Part shown: positions 1 through 11,586 of the stretch, piece after piece
How the letters are laid out: each line of letters opens with the position of its first letter
Position numbering within the stretch: the first letter of the stretch is position 1
Assembly: GCA_963556195.1 (NCBI GenBank)
Contig: OY744537.1
Span: 19,443,274-19,507,273, forward strand
Source of the DNA: Sepiola atlantica
Lineage: Eukaryota; Mollusca; Cephalopoda; Sepiida; Sepiolidae
Direction of reading: 5' to 3'
Length of the DNA: 64,000 nt
The notes under the pieces: generated by a model
Seen by the model: only the letters and a program-made list of their open reading frames with translations
Database searches by the model: none
What the model was told of the DNA's origin: nothing
Program-made: the position numbers and the translations under genes

Positions 1-597
1 ATAAGCTGATAAATTTATGTTTTTTGTTTCTGAACTGCACAAGAGAGTGGTCATGGTTGAGACAGCTACCCCCTCCCCTTATTGAGGATGGGTTGGGGAA
101 GATACACAAGGTATTATGTAACATCAATGGATACATGTATAAATGTATACTGTCAAGAAAAAGAAAAACCCAAAAGAATTGTTAAACCCCAAATGATTTT
201 GTGCTGTTTACAACATTGATCCGAAAATCAACACACATGACATTCCTTGGCCTTTTACTATTAGAGATCCTCGGAGATGCCCACTCCCCATATTTATTTT
301 GTCCCCACCCCAACCTGGTACATATCTCGGAAGACACCACCATTGCCCATGAACCCCATCCAGTTTTTTTCTTTTTATATTCCAATAATCCCTTCCCCCA
401 CCTCGGAATTGCCTTGCTTGTTTTCGGCTGTTGAAAGAACCCGGAAAACAGTGAGCAGCTTATTTATATCTAGGTAGATTTGGAAGGGTCTTACTAACCA
501 CAACATTTAGCATTTTATTTTGTTTCTTTTTCTTTTATTCAGAATCACTAGTTGTTTGTTTAGTAACCTCAACTCCCAACCGATGAAATTGTACATA
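1..597. other. no recognised feature
   Basis: AT-rich sequence with a C-rich stretch near 245-415. Short open frames only; nothing recognised. Confidence 0.5.
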
Positions 598-599
598 TA

Positions 600-986
600 T
601 ACAGGGTGGGCCAAAATAAGGGTCCTATCTTTAAATTTGAATAACTTGAATTTGAATAACTTCCACAAAATTAAAGTTAAACTCACCAAACTTTATGTGT
701 GTGTAGACTGACCCTTCCGAGATTTTTTGAAATAAACAAAACAAATTTTAGCCGAAAAACACTTCTTAAAACTTACAAAAACTAAAGAATTTTTTTTTAC
801 ACTGTTTTGAGTTTTTTAAGCAAAAATAATGTTTTCTAAATGAGGGTACGTTCCTTAGGGCTAATACGGCTCATGCTTGCTTCGGAAGGGGTCCTTTACT
901 TATTCTAAAAAAAAAAAAAAAAAAATCAATAAATAAAAAAGTTATGAATTTTAAAAAATAGGACCCTTATTTTTGCCCACCCTGTA
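600..986. mobile_element. Tc1/IS630-type MITE
   Basis: Terminal inverted repeats TACAGGGTGGGC.../...GCCCACCCTGTA extend inward through the matching ggtcctat / ataggacc pair. The element is 387 bp, flanked by TA on both sides (598-599 and 987-988). No transposase inside. TA target and CAGGG ends fit a non-autonomous member of the Tc1/mariner/IS630 group. Confidence 0.85.
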
Positions 987-1226
987 TATATTTTTTTTTA
1001 AATAAAAAGCGTTTAAAAACCGAGGATAATGTTAAGTAGGATGGTCCATAGAGTGAATGTGGTATTGTGGTGAATGGAACTAGTTCAGAGAATAGACAAA
1101 GAAGACGACAGACGATCCCCATCCCTCCCCACACAATTTTGGCCTTGTGCCATATCTTGTTATTTTATAAAGAATATTGCTTATGTGAAATTTTTTGTAA
1201 AATTTTTAAAGATAAATAAATTAACC

Positions 1227-1433
1227 TTTTAGCTAGGAGCAAAGTGTAGTATCGGTCCTGATACTATACTTCATCTTTTCTGTCCTCGGTCAGTTAAGGA
1301 GAAATCCTTCTAGACTGAAGCAATTTTAATTTTTGTCCCAATCTAGAGTGCTGCTTTTTGGGGAGCTGGATTTTCCTCACATTAAAAACCGACCTTGTAT
1401 CTTACTTTGCCCTCGTAGGGAGTTAAGTAAACA
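1227..1433 (+). mobile_element. U2 snRNA-headed SINE-like repeat, copy 1
   Basis: The head reads tagctaggagcaaagtgtag then tatcggtcctgatac, resembling the 5' part of U2 snRNA. The tail, gaccttgtatcttac...cctcgtagggagttaagtaa, is shared with other copies at 16.9, 27.4, 28.2 and 62.0 kb. Confidence 0.75.
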
Positions 1434-1688
1434 GAGACATATGACAGCTATTAACAACAATGAAAAGGAAGAGAGAGAATGAACTACTGCTATGTGTCAT
1501 CAATGCAACAAGACTGATTATGTGATGAGCTGCCGTCTAAATACGCCATTGCAGACAAGAAACGCTACAAAGATTTTGTTGTATGTTTACAATATTTCCA
1601 ATTGAACCTTGATAAATACGTGACTAAAATGGACAATATTGTACTATAACTGGCACCAACTTTGAAAAAAGTTTTTAGTATTCAAAAA

Positions 1689-1930
1689 AGTATTTATCAT
1701 CATCATCATAATCATATTCAGTTTAACGTCTATTTTACATGCTGGCATGTGTTGGACGGCTTTTAGAAATTAACTTTCAAACTAACCTATCTCTTGGCCA
1801 GGTCTTTATTTACCACCCTTTCTCTCAAATCCATCCTTATCACTTCCTCCCATTTTTTCCGTGGCCTTTCCCTACCAACTGACCCGGCTACCTCAACTGT
1901 TCTACATTTACTAACCCAAGCACTCTAAAT
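1689..1930 (-). mobile_element. LINE 3' end (cephalopod-type tail)
   Basis: On the minus strand the end of a LINE ORF is recognisable (CRTVEVAGSVGRERPRKKWE-type) followed by a 3' UTR with acatgccagcatgtaaaat and a terminal ATGATG-type microsatellite. The same 3' tail occurs at 44.7 kb and the coding end at 61.5-61.8 kb. Truncated and non-functional. Confidence 0.75.
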
Positions 1931-1934
1931 TTTA

Positions 1935-2546
1935 ATGTTTTTTAGTATTCAAATAATAATTTTTTGAGTTCTATTTGTTATCCTGTCCTTGAAATGTAAG
2001 ATCGCTCGATAAATGGAATCGCAATTTTCAGATTATATTTTTCTTTAATTGATTTTCCTTCTCAGGACGAATGACTTGTTAATCTTTCCGTATCCTTCTT
2101 GGTTGTTAACGTAACGAATTTGAAAATTTAATTTCAACATAGAATATGATCTTACTTCAGTTCCTTCTCATTATATTTATTTCTTATTTCGTTTTTCATT
2201 ATTCGTGTCTCATCAGAATCAGACATACTAACATTCAAGGATTTTGCATTATTATCAATATCAGATATAAAAAAAACTTGTTTTGTCTTATGTAGTATAG
2301 TTCCCCTATCATTAATCTCCCTTAGCCGACCCTTGTTTCTTAGGGGAGTCTATCAGACTCGTCACAGGCGGGTTCATTCTAATGCCTGTCCCCTGATCTA
2401 TGTAGCTGCCAACTTCACGACCCCCATGATGCAGTTTTCTATCTCTTTAAATATCCCAAAGTTTTGAGCATCGCTGTTAAGAATTATTGTCTTTCTTCTC
2501 TCTAAGAATAGAATTAAATAGTATTATTTTTTAGTATTATTTCTTA
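1935..2546. other. no recognised feature
   Basis: AT-rich, no long frame, no repeat that I can name. Confidence 0.4.
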
Positions 2547-2550
2547 TATG

Positions 2551-3145
2551 TGTAGCAGTTACCTCCTCCTTTCAAAACATAACTACACCGGTTTGCCGGT
2601 AGGTGTCGCTTTTTCACCGACAGGTGGCACTGTAAAGCGACACCAGAGTTATCTGCCCTTCTGACTATAAAAACCGTTGCAAACGGAAAATCCATCTCTC
2701 TTCTTCACCAGCCTCGACAGAAGTACGCTGACACTAGCGTTCCGTTTCACTTTTCTCTTCTGGTCGATTGGCCTCGGCAGAACGACGCTAATACACTAGC
2801 GCTTCATCTAACGCTTTTCTCTACAAATGGCATCGGCATACCAACTACCAACACACGTGGTCAAACAACGGTAAGAGTTCTCAACTCATTTTCTTTGTGT
2901 ACGGCTTTCAAAGACTTTCCACACGCCGGATTCATTTCTTCTTATACCTTTTCAAGAACTGTTTTTCCATCGACACACATGCATACATCACACACTTCAT
3001 CATTCCACGTACACATACGTTCAATAAACGTTATTTGAACTACTTCATTTTGTTTATTAATTATTACTCTGTCTTTGCATGCAACATTGCTTGATTCAAC
3101 TTTGCACGTTTATAGTCCGGGAACATCACCCTCTCGATCATAACA
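2551..3145 (+). mobile_element. solo LTR
   Basis: Begins TGTAGCAG and ends CATAACA, flanked by a 4-bp direct repeat TATG (2547-2550 and 3146-3149). It contains a TATA box (TATAAAA, 2666-2672) and an AATAAA signal (3023-3028) in the order expected for U3-R-U5, and is GC-richer than its surroundings. No partner LTR or internal coding region is present, so it is read as a solo LTR, probably of a Gypsy-type element. Confidence 0.75.
2666..2672 (+). promoter_or_regulatory. TATA box in solo LTR
   Basis: TATAAAA within the LTR, about 115 bp from its start and 350 bp before the AATAAA signal. Confidence 0.55.
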
Positions 3146-3149
3146 TATG

Positions 3150-3985
3150 TAGCATACTTTATTTACCTTTTCCCCATGTGTTAGCCTATATTTCTTCTCG
3201 CTTGTAACTCGACTATCACCTAGCATAATTTGTATTTTCTTCCATTCTAGCATTATTTTTACGCTCAAAATATTTTCTATTCTGTAATTTCATTACGTCT
3301 ACGGCTCTCTTTAGGTTTTAGTAAACTCCTCGTCTCTGCCTAATCCTCATTTTGTATATACGTGTTTCTGAAACTGTTTTCGTTCTTTTTTCAGTTCTAC
3401 CTTTTTTTCGACCATCGACCATCGACAAACCTGTGTCTAAGATATACCATGCCTAAGAGTTTTGTATTGTTGATAGCAGTTTATCTCACTCTCTAGGTTT
3501 GCACACGTTTCCACAAAACATACACATCTCGGAGGCAGTAAAAAAACTAGACTGGACTCCGGACTCGTTTTGTAAGAAAAAAACACTTTGCTAGGTCCCC
3601 ATTTACTCAAAAAATTAAACATATAGGATGAGTCAAAAGTAACCAGGAAATCGAAGCATTTTCAGTGAAAAAATTACTGATAATTATTGATTCTTTTCAA
3701 AAGCTACAAACAGACTTTAATTGCCCGGTTACTTGGGAGTATTTATACTTTAATTTTTGTGTTTTCATTACCCGTGAAAATTGAGTAACTGAAGATTATT
3801 ATTAATTTTAAATCTTTCTGACGTCTTACGAAGTGTTGAAAGGTAAATCGCATAATTAATTTTGATTTTATCATAAAGTTAAGAGTTAAAAATAACAAAA
3901 ACGAAGAATACCCGCAGACATGGAAAAATTAATTGCGCAATCTATCAGAACAGTTTTGCACCACTTTTATGTCCTCTTACGAAGA
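3150..3985. other. no recognised feature
   Basis: AT-rich with short pyrimidine-rich stretches; no gene or named repeat seen. Confidence 0.4.
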
Positions 3986-3987
3986 TT

Positions 3988-4490
3988 AAAATCAAGATAT
4001 AATGCTACTAAACCTTATGTCTAGAATCCTTATTCCAATTTTGATCAAAATCCATTATATGATTTTGATTCTAGAAAATGTCTAAAATTTAAGACTTAAG
4101 CTTAAGGGGTCTTAAGAAGAAATTGAAATTCAAGGAATCTTGCTTGATTTTGTTTAATAACTATAGATCAAATTCAATGCAAATCTGAAATATTTGAATT
4201 TTCAAATGGGAGGTTGTGTCTATATTATGCCTTTTAGAATACTAAAAAACCCTGAAATATGAAGAATATTTATTAATTGATGTCTAATACCTATTATTAA
4301 AATTTCACAAAACTCGGAGGTATGTGAATTTTCACAAAGGGCTTCCACCCCCTCTTTGCCTCGTTTGCATGAAACTAAACTAAATATAACCCACATAACC
4401 TATCCTTATGCCTAGTTGCTGTGTTCCAAAAACCATAATTGGTTTATTAGTTTAAGAATGAATCCTGTACATACAAATATATAAATATAC
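3988..4490 (+). repeat. dispersed repeat, paired with 18.9-19.4 kb
   Basis: About 500 bp closely matching 18900-19410 in the same orientation, from aaatcaagatataat through atcctgtacatacaa. No coding potential. Family unknown. Confidence 0.8.
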
Positions 4491-4499
4491 CTTACTTTG

Positions 4500-5260
4500 A
4501 CTAATAACGGATAAAATAAATCCGACGGTATGAGATAAAATAGAAAAGGCAAGAACTAAAAGTTCAAGAGTCAATCTTAACGTTTTGCCCAACTGTTACA
4601 AGGGCTTTTCAAGAGGGAAGTTGAAAAAGTGACAAAAGACAAGATTAATATCATTTATTTTATTTGTCTGTCATCTTTTTTTTTTATCGAGTGGGAAATA
4701 AGGCGATGCAGAATAAGCACTGACTGTCCAAAATTGGTTTATTCGTATATCTCATAGCTCTCTTTCTATCTTTCTCTCTCTCTCTCTTTATGGAAACCAT
4801 TTTTAAAAACTTTTTTATTAAGTGTGTAAGCAGTCATTATGGTAAAATGAATCGCACATGCACACATTGTTATGGTTATTTGTTTATATTTAAATCTGAT
4901 AAAACAATTTTGTATAATGTTTTTGTATGAAACAAAACGAATATTAAAAAAATAAATAGTTAAATAATTATAATATAAACATACAATTGTTTATTGAAAG
5001 CTGAATCAGATAGCGAAATGTTAAAACTTTTTTTTTATTAAGTTGTTTAGGTAAGGGAAAATGTCACCATTCTATCGATATTCTTATCCAGAATAAGTAT
5101 TATCAGAAAGAAACTGATCCAAATCAAATTATACTTGTGCAAATAGCATAATGGAAGAGAAAAAAGGCTAGTCAGAAATCAAGTATTGATTTGTCAGATG
5201 AATTACTATTTAGGTTTCACTTTGAAAGTCCGACCAACTTAATTTTATATATATATATAT
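4500..5260. other. no recognised feature
   Basis: AT-rich, a short CT-rich run near 4760-4790, no gene seen. Confidence 0.4.
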
Positions 5261-5264
5261 AACT

Positions 5265-5783
5265 TTCGCCCATCCACCAAAATCACAGCCCCCCTCCCTC
5301 TCTACCCATCCTCCTTTCCCTGCATAAACCCCCTATACACAAACATTCCAACTTACTTTTCCCCCTTCATTCTTGACCGCAGCCATCTGGTCAAACACCT
5401 CCCTCCCCCCCTCTCTGCCATCCACTTTACCCCTGTTCATCCCCCACCTCTTTCTCTTACCACCAGCCACAGTAGTCCTTGCTCACCCCATCCTTCCATT
5501 TTTTCCCCACTCATTTTTTTTTTTTTTTTTTTCAACATTCATTTTTATTCTCCAACAAGTACGGACGTCCACCCAGTAGTGGCCATTATTTCATTTTATT
5601 TTTCCTCCCAATATGTCTACCCTACATGTATCTGTACTTGCATGACATTTTTTCTCTATATCATCATCCTGATGAAGTCTTATAAATAAAGACGAAACGT
5701 TGATGTACACATAAAAAACATCCATTTTTTGGTTTTCCTTTTTCATTTTCCCATCACGTCGGATTACCTTCATCCTTCTCTTC

Positions 5784-5790
<7 letters not shown>
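5265..5790 (+). repeat. C/T-rich dispersed repeat with hammerhead-like end
   Basis: This pyrimidine-rich repeat also occurs at 43441-43970 (plus) and about 42545-43000 (minus). Near its 3' end it has CATCCTGATGAAGTCTTATA then AATAAAGACGAAACGTTGATG, resembling a CUGAUGA/GAAA hammerhead core with a GTCTT/AAGAC stem. It ends in a TA microsatellite. Probably part of a Penelope-like or retrozyme-type element; that link is inference. Confidence 0.7.

Positions 5791-5827
<37 letters not shown>
5785..5827. repeat. (TA)n microsatellite
   Basis: About 21 uninterrupted TA dinucleotides at the end of the dispersed repeat. Confidence 0.95.
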
Positions 5828-5829
<2 letters not shown>

Positions 5830-5899
5830 ATTTGGACACATTAAACTTTATAAAATTTTACTGTTGAAAGCATTTAAAACATGACAGTATCTTAGGAGT

Positions 5900-6290
5900 A
5901 TTTGAGGCGCATAATGCTTTATGAGTTTAAAAAGGTAACTAACCCTGCAGCTGAAAAATATTCACTCAGCTATTGGAATGTGCAGAAGATGGTTTACAAA
6001 ATTCAGAAATGGAAATTTTGCTCTCAAAAATGAAGACCAATCAGAATGTCCAGCTAAGTTTGATGAAGAGATCCTTATGACATAACTTGAAGAATACTTT
6101 GCAATATCAGTTGAAGAATTGGTAATGAAGCTTTCCTCATACCATACAAAAATAACTCATCAGATTATTTTTGATTCAGTAATGTCATAAGTTTTACATC
6201 TAAAAGTTGTGAAATTGGAAATATGTCTTACTTTGTTTCCCTATGAAAAATATTCCAAGCAGGATAAGTTGTATTTGCAAAGATATTAAA
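5900..6290 (+). pseudogene. mariner-type transposase relic
   Basis: Translation across frames reads CRRWFTKFRNGNFALKNEDQ and then weak similarity to the mariner N-terminal HTH region (FDEEILMT, SVEELVMKLS). That is the WF.KFR.GNF.L.DE segment of mariner transposases. Stops interrupt it; no catalytic domain is seen. Confidence 0.6.
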
Positions 6291-6426
6291 TCTAATAAAT
6301 ATTTACTGTCCTTAATAACGTGCGTGCACCAGCGTTCAACAAAAGAAGGCTAGGCGGAATCAAATATCTATTTTTCATATACACTGCTATTTAGGTCTGA
6401 AGTAGCAAATCCGGCTGACTTAATTT

Positions 6427-6459
<33 letters not shown>

Positions 6460-6461
<2 letters not shown>

Positions 6462-6741
6462 CGTGGGGCATACCATCCACCGCTTAGAGGTAAGAATTTC
6501 CCAGCATATCCCCCCTTCGATACGTAGGCACAGGCAGTTGCCGACATCCGGGTGTTCACAAGCCCACAAGTCGGCCATTGGTGAACATTTATTACAGTGC
6601 CAAGTTTGCACTGGAGGGTACTCGGATGAGGCATTCTCTATTTTGCACAGAGCTCGTTCGAAATCGCATTTAAAAATTCTCGAAGCGGTTGCTATCAATT
6701 TACGACAGCCGTCTCTGTGTAACCAAAGAGTATACCCATAA
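6460..6741 (+). pseudogene. Penelope-like element, GIY-YIG endonuclease fragment
   Basis: The open stretch begins YVGHTIHRLEVRISQH and continues SAIGEHLLQC, FSILHRARSKSHLKILEAV and LRQPSLCNQ. This is the YIG half of the GIY-YIG nuclease at the C-terminus of Penelope-like retroelements. The first half is replaced by a TA microsatellite that abuts the Tyr codon, so it is a 5'-truncated remnant. Confidence 0.8.
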
Positions 6742-7655
6742 CTTAGAACTAATGGGTGTACGTTAAGAATGTCTCTTCCCATTTTTCTTTTTTATAATTT
6801 TCTTTTTAATATCCTCGATAATTATTTATGGTCTTTTGACCACGTTTTTAATCGTGATTCCCCCTCATAGTCGACGATTACCTTGAAAAGTGTCAACTGA
6901 AAGACGTCTACGTAATTTTATTTTATTTACCTTTCTTTTCTTTTTTTCTCAATACTCATTTGGAAAAAGGAAGAAAAAAATCCTCATAGAGAAAGAAGAA
7001 AAAGTTACGAAGTGATTCATCTTTGTTCCCCTTCTCGTGTTTCTTTTTTCCTTTTTTATAATATAGATCATAAAAAAATCTTCATTATAGATAATAATGG
7101 CAGTGTGTCTAACATTATTTCACTGTTTATTAAAACTTTGTACCTATAAAAATCTATATATATATATATGTATATATATATATGGAGAATTTAGAAACCA
7201 AGATTTTTTTTTTCTTATAAATAAAATCATTTTTTAAAAATACATATCTGAGATTTTCAGTGTTAACATCTTATATTCAAATTAGCGCCCACCACGCACC
7301 TAACACATCGGACTTCAATTTCCAAAAATGTCAACAAAATCAGACGGCAATTTGCTATATCCACGAGGTGACAACCTCTTGTGCCTTATACCAACAAAAT
7401 AAAAAAGAAAGAAAAAATACTCTTCAAAAACGGTGTTTTAACACCAAAAGATATGTATTTAAAAAAAAAATGATTTTATTAATTTTTAAATATATAAGGC
7501 AAAAAATAACATTTCTTGGTTTCTAAATTCTCATAATAACCTTTAAAAAGAGATGTTTCACCCCATATATATATATATATATATATATGAGGGAGAGAGT
7601 CATCCACAGATAGACTCTTTTACTATATTGCAGCTCTTCAATGTGGCTAGACAAG
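6742..7655. other. AT-rich sequence, no gene seen
   Basis: Probably begins with the 3' flank of the Penelope fragment, then AT-rich sequence with TA microsatellites near 7160-7180 and 7565-7588. Confidence 0.4.
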
Positions 7656-7659
7656 TAAA

Positions 7660-7740
7660 TACTTCGAGCTGAGATCGAAACCTGACTTTTTTGACAACAG
7701 GCAAGTGTCTGATCCATTATACTATCAGCACAAGCTTACT
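7660..7740 (-). mobile_element. tRNA-derived SINE head
   Basis: On the minus strand it has a consensus A box (TAGTATAATGG) and a B-box-like GGTTTCGATCTC about 45 bp later, with a possible anticodon-stem pairing around CTTGCCTGT. It lacks a good acceptor stem, so it is read as a SINE head and not a tRNA gene. Confidence 0.55.
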
Positions 7741-8699
7741 ACAGTGAGTGAAATCTAAATGCTTACATTAAACATTATAAGCAGCCGAGAGTTCTCTATT
7801 CTTTTGCAGAGAGTTATGAATGACATCTGGCATTCCACAATAAAATATGCATTCAATTTTAAATATATATATATATATATATATATAAATTGGATATTTT
7901 ATTAACTTTTTAAAATACTTGCAAAATTGAACAAAACATACAGTTTACAAGTCAGTGACTATTTCAACAATGCTAAATAATGTGGCTATTCTTTCCAACT
8001 TTGAACAGACGTTAACATGAAGAAAAAAATTCTAGTATTTAGAAACAAGATAGATTTCTAAAAGTATGTACATTTAAATAACTAAAACTTTAAAATATAA
8101 GTACATAAATACAAATAAACAAAGAAAATGCAGTTTAATTTTATTGACTGTAGAATTTCCATGGGTCCCGTTAGTTTTTTTATTTTTATTTTATTACTAT
8201 TTTTCTAGCATATTTTAGGAGCTTAACTTATTGTTAGTGAAATTATATTGTACTAGTAGTGACGTATGTCAATAAAAATATGGAATTAAATCTTTATCGA
8301 GCTTTTAAAATTCTATCTATATAAAGCAAAACTAATCTCCCTCCCCCCCAATACTATAGAATTAACAACCTATAAATTTATTAGAATTCAGAGACTCAAA
8401 GTGTAGTAATAAACTATTCATACATACAATTAATTTATACGATATATGATATGGCAATTAAATAAAAAAAAATCTAAGTTGATGTTCCTCGACTGGACAT
8501 TAACTGGAAATGTAACTAACCTGCACTTATGATCAGAGCAGCCGTTATTTTTGTAGGGGAAATTTAAGGACGAGGGTCGCACATCATGCATCAGATCTAT
8601 TTGCCTTTAGACGATTACGTCCTGTATTTGTGTTATTCTTATGCTGGCCATGTTTCCAAGATTGTTTTGATGAAGTTTGAAGAATTAAATGTCACATCT
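7741..8699. other. no recognised feature
   Basis: AT-rich; a TA microsatellite near 7863-7886; no gene seen. Confidence 0.4.
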
Positions 8700-9180
8700 T
8701 TACAAAGGTGAAGGCAGCATGGGCGAAAGTTCGTGAGCTGTTGACTTCGATAACATCAGGAGCTGTCCTCCTCTACATCCGGGTAAGTTGCATAGCTGTT
8801 GTGTCAGGAGCGTCATGTTATATGGTAACGGATGCTGGGCCCTCATCCAGTCCTTTCCCGCCCGACTGCAGCGCAATGATAGATCCATGATGAGATGGAT
8901 CCATGATTAGATGGATCTGCAATGTGTAATCTGACTAAACTCAACACATTATGTTGAAGGAGAGGTTATCCTAAGGACGAATCGGTTATGCTGGTACTGT
9001 CATGTGGAGCGTTCATCCTTCTGGATAAACCGTTGCAGAAGCATGGATGTCTTGAATTGCAGAAAGATTGGCTGGACAAGGAAAACTTGGAAGCAAGTGA
9101 TTGAACAAGACCGTACAGAGTGGAATTTGGAGACAGTTGACCTGCTGAACCATGAGAACTGAAGAGTGAGCTAGCAAAAT
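8700..9180 (+). pseudogene. LINE ORF2 C-terminal relic
   Basis: Switching frames, it reads KVKAAWAKVRELL, then SVMLYGNGCWAL, LQRNDRSMMRWI and GRIGYAGTVMWS. These are the RS.MLYG.E.W...RNDR.M.RWI...R..WYGHV landmarks downstream of many LINE reverse transcriptases. Frameshifts and stops mark it as dead. Confidence 0.7.
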
Positions 9181-9227
9181 ATTAAAAAATGTCTGACCAC
9201 TGGACAAGGTCAAAGTGACATTAAATG

Positions 9228-9228
<1 letters not shown>

Positions 9229-9271
<43 letters not shown>
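9229..9271. repeat. (GA)n microsatellite
   Basis: About 20 GA dinucleotides just after the LINE relic. Confidence 0.95.
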
Positions 9272-9273
<2 letters not shown>

Positions 9274-9299
9274 GTCATATTTTAAACTGACAAAAATGC

Positions 9300-9990
9300 G
9301 CACTTTTACTTGCAGCAGCAGTTAAAGTTCAACCCTTCCTCACCGTGGTAGGGGGAGTGACAATATGGTAGTGTCTGAGCTACCTGGCTAACAGGGCTCT
9401 GGTGAAAATCCAAGAAAAGTCGGCACCAAGATCCGTCATCCTTTGGTCGTCTCTGCCTCTGCATGTGTCAATCAAAGACGTGTCAGGCGTGGAATCGCAA
9501 ATCAATGGCGTAAGAGTGACAATGTTACTTCTGCAACCAGTGAGCCTCGCTCTTCTTCAGTGTCAGGGATAAAAATTTGCAATCTTGCAGGTTACGTTAA
9601 CGAATAGATGCGGCCAATGAAGAGGACTTTATTCAGACCAGATAAATCCTGAAGATACGCTTAGTATGCAGATGTCCAACTTGCTTACCAACAACAGCGG
9701 GAAAAGTGCTTGTGGGTGCATATGCGCATATTGCTAGACTTATCACAGTTATATATGAATTCAGATCTTTTTATACAAATTCCAAGGATTTCAGATCAGA
9801 GAAATTATTTCTAATATTTTAACTGTTTCAAATATTAAAAGAAATAAAATAAACCAAATTAATTCCCTTAAATCATATTCATTCCAAACTGAAATTTGGA
9901 GAATTTTATTATTTATACAGATTCTATTAAAATGATAAAATACTAAAAAAAAAAAAGGGAAAAAAAAAAAATATATAAAAATAAATAAAA
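9300..9990. other. no recognised feature
   Basis: 9300-9720 is GC-richer and may be more transposon debris. 9780-9990 is A-rich. No frame worth calling. Confidence 0.35.
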
Positions 9991-9997
9991 TGCTGTT

Positions 9998-10003
9998 TTT
10001 ATT
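9998..10003 (-). promoter_or_regulatory. candidate MTG1 poly(A) signal
   Basis: AATAAA on the minus strand about 270 nt after the MTG1 stop codon, just past the minisatellite. It is the first good candidate, followed by T-rich sequence on that strand. Placement is inference. Confidence 0.5.
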
Positions 10004-10080
10004 TAAATTTGTCGCATCACATTCTTTTGTACATATGTACACACATACATATTTCAACCTGTCAATTATCAGAATATTTT

Positions 10081-10284
10081 GTTTTCAGTCATATATTGTT
10101 TTCAGTCATATATTGTTTTCAGTCATATTTTCTTTTCAGTCATATATTGTTTTCAGTCATATTTTGTTTTCAGTCATATATTGTTTTCAGTCATATTTTG
10201 TTTTCAGTCATATTTTGTTTTCAGTCATATTTTCTTTTCAGTCATATTTTCTTTTCAGTCATATTTTCTTTTCAGTCATATTTT
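10081..10284. repeat. 17-bp minisatellite in MTG1 3' end
   Basis: There are twelve head-to-tail units of the type gttttcagtcatatttt, with g/c at the first base and tat/ttt variants near the end. On the minus strand it forms the end of the MTG1 coding sequence and the start of the 3' UTR. Every unit supplies a TGA triplet on that strand. Confidence 0.97.
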
Positions 10285-10375
10285 ATTTTGGAATCCAACA
10301 TGACTGGACCAAGCTCTCCTGATCTGAACTTTTGTAGAATTATATTGGCTGCAGCTGTGAAATCTGGTCTGTAAA
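10272..10375 (-). CDS. MTG1: MTG1 last exon with stop codon
   Basis: It encodes [20 protein letters not shown] then [13 protein letters not shown] and TGA (10274-10272). [22 protein letters not shown] matches the C-terminus of MTG1. The acceptor is tcgaatag; the alternative downstream acag would break the frame. The last five codons and the stop derive from the first unit of a 17-bp tandem repeat that fills the presumed 3' UTR. Confidence 0.9.
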
Positions 10376-10739
10376 CTATTCGACCTAAAAAATATCAAGA
10401 ACATTATTTTTTTAAATAAATGAAGAAAAGACAACAGTTAAAAAAAACATATGATCAGGTTGAGTTAACTAAACAAGTCGGCATAGAATGAATGTTCATT
10501 TTTTATCTATGTAAAAAAGGCTCCAGAGACAGTGAATACACCCTGTTCATATAATATAATGTTATATAATAGGAAAATTTCAAGTTGATAAACTAAACTA
10601 ATTCTTAAATTCTCCTGGGTGAGACTCATCCATATATACGTTTTATTAAAAACATATAAATATTATTTTATACCCATGAGATGTTTCAATGCTGCGGTTA
10701 AACATAAGCTCAACAATTAATAAATTTCGAATGATACCC

Positions 10740-10795
<56 letters not shown>

Positions 10796-11541
10796 TAAAT
10801 TATGAAACTAAAAATATACTTTTAGAGGATAGAACCTATAGTGAAATGGTTTAAGCTCAATATACAAGATAGAGCAATTATAAAGATAAATGAGGGAAGA
10901 GAGATAAAGATGTACGAATGACAAATCTATTTCAACTTCGATTGTTCAATGCAAGGTGTACTCGGTAAAAACATGTTTATTTTTTTTTTTCTTAAGCCAA
11001 GGCTTTTCAAAGATTAAAATCTTATCATCAGAGGAATTACATAGATGGATAAGTTGGCAGTGGAAAAGCCAAAATTCAAAATTTGAAAAAATATAAAGTA
11101 ATGGAGAGTAAGAGTATGCATGTAAAAAAAAAGGAGTCTGTCCAGTTGGTGAGTGTCTGTTGATAAGGTGTCTGGTGAATGGAGATTTTAAAGATGGATA
11201 AAAGGGGTTTTGTGAAGGCAGCGTTGAAAATGTTCAAAATGAAGTATTGAGTCTAAGAAAAGCGAGAGAGCTCTGGTCGGAAACAAGGCCAAATACACCG
11301 ACTACAGAAGTTTAATCTACAAAGAACTGAACAAATCCTATAAAACTACCTTTAGTAACATTCTTAATAGCATAAACAATGAAGCTAAATCCCTACTAAC
11401 CTCTTTAAATATCCTTAATTACACAGAAATCTTTACCCCAACCACACCCAGATGCACCTTAAAAGACCACAAAAGAAATTTTCAGGAAAACCCATCCATT
11501 AGACTAATCTACCCATCCAAATCTGACCTAGGCATCATAAG

Positions 11542-11586
<45 letters not shown>

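Noticed and set aside
6426..6782. 118-codon minus-strand frame
   Set aside because: Antisense shadow of the Penelope endonuclease fragment, ending in TA-encoded Tyr-Ile repeats.
7660..7740. Functional tRNA gene
   Set aside because: A and B boxes are present but the acceptor and T arms do not pair; a SINE head is more likely.
9990..10374. Overlapping ORFs of repeated FSVIYCFQSYIVFSH
   Set aside because: Translation of the 17-bp minisatellite on the strand opposite MTG1.
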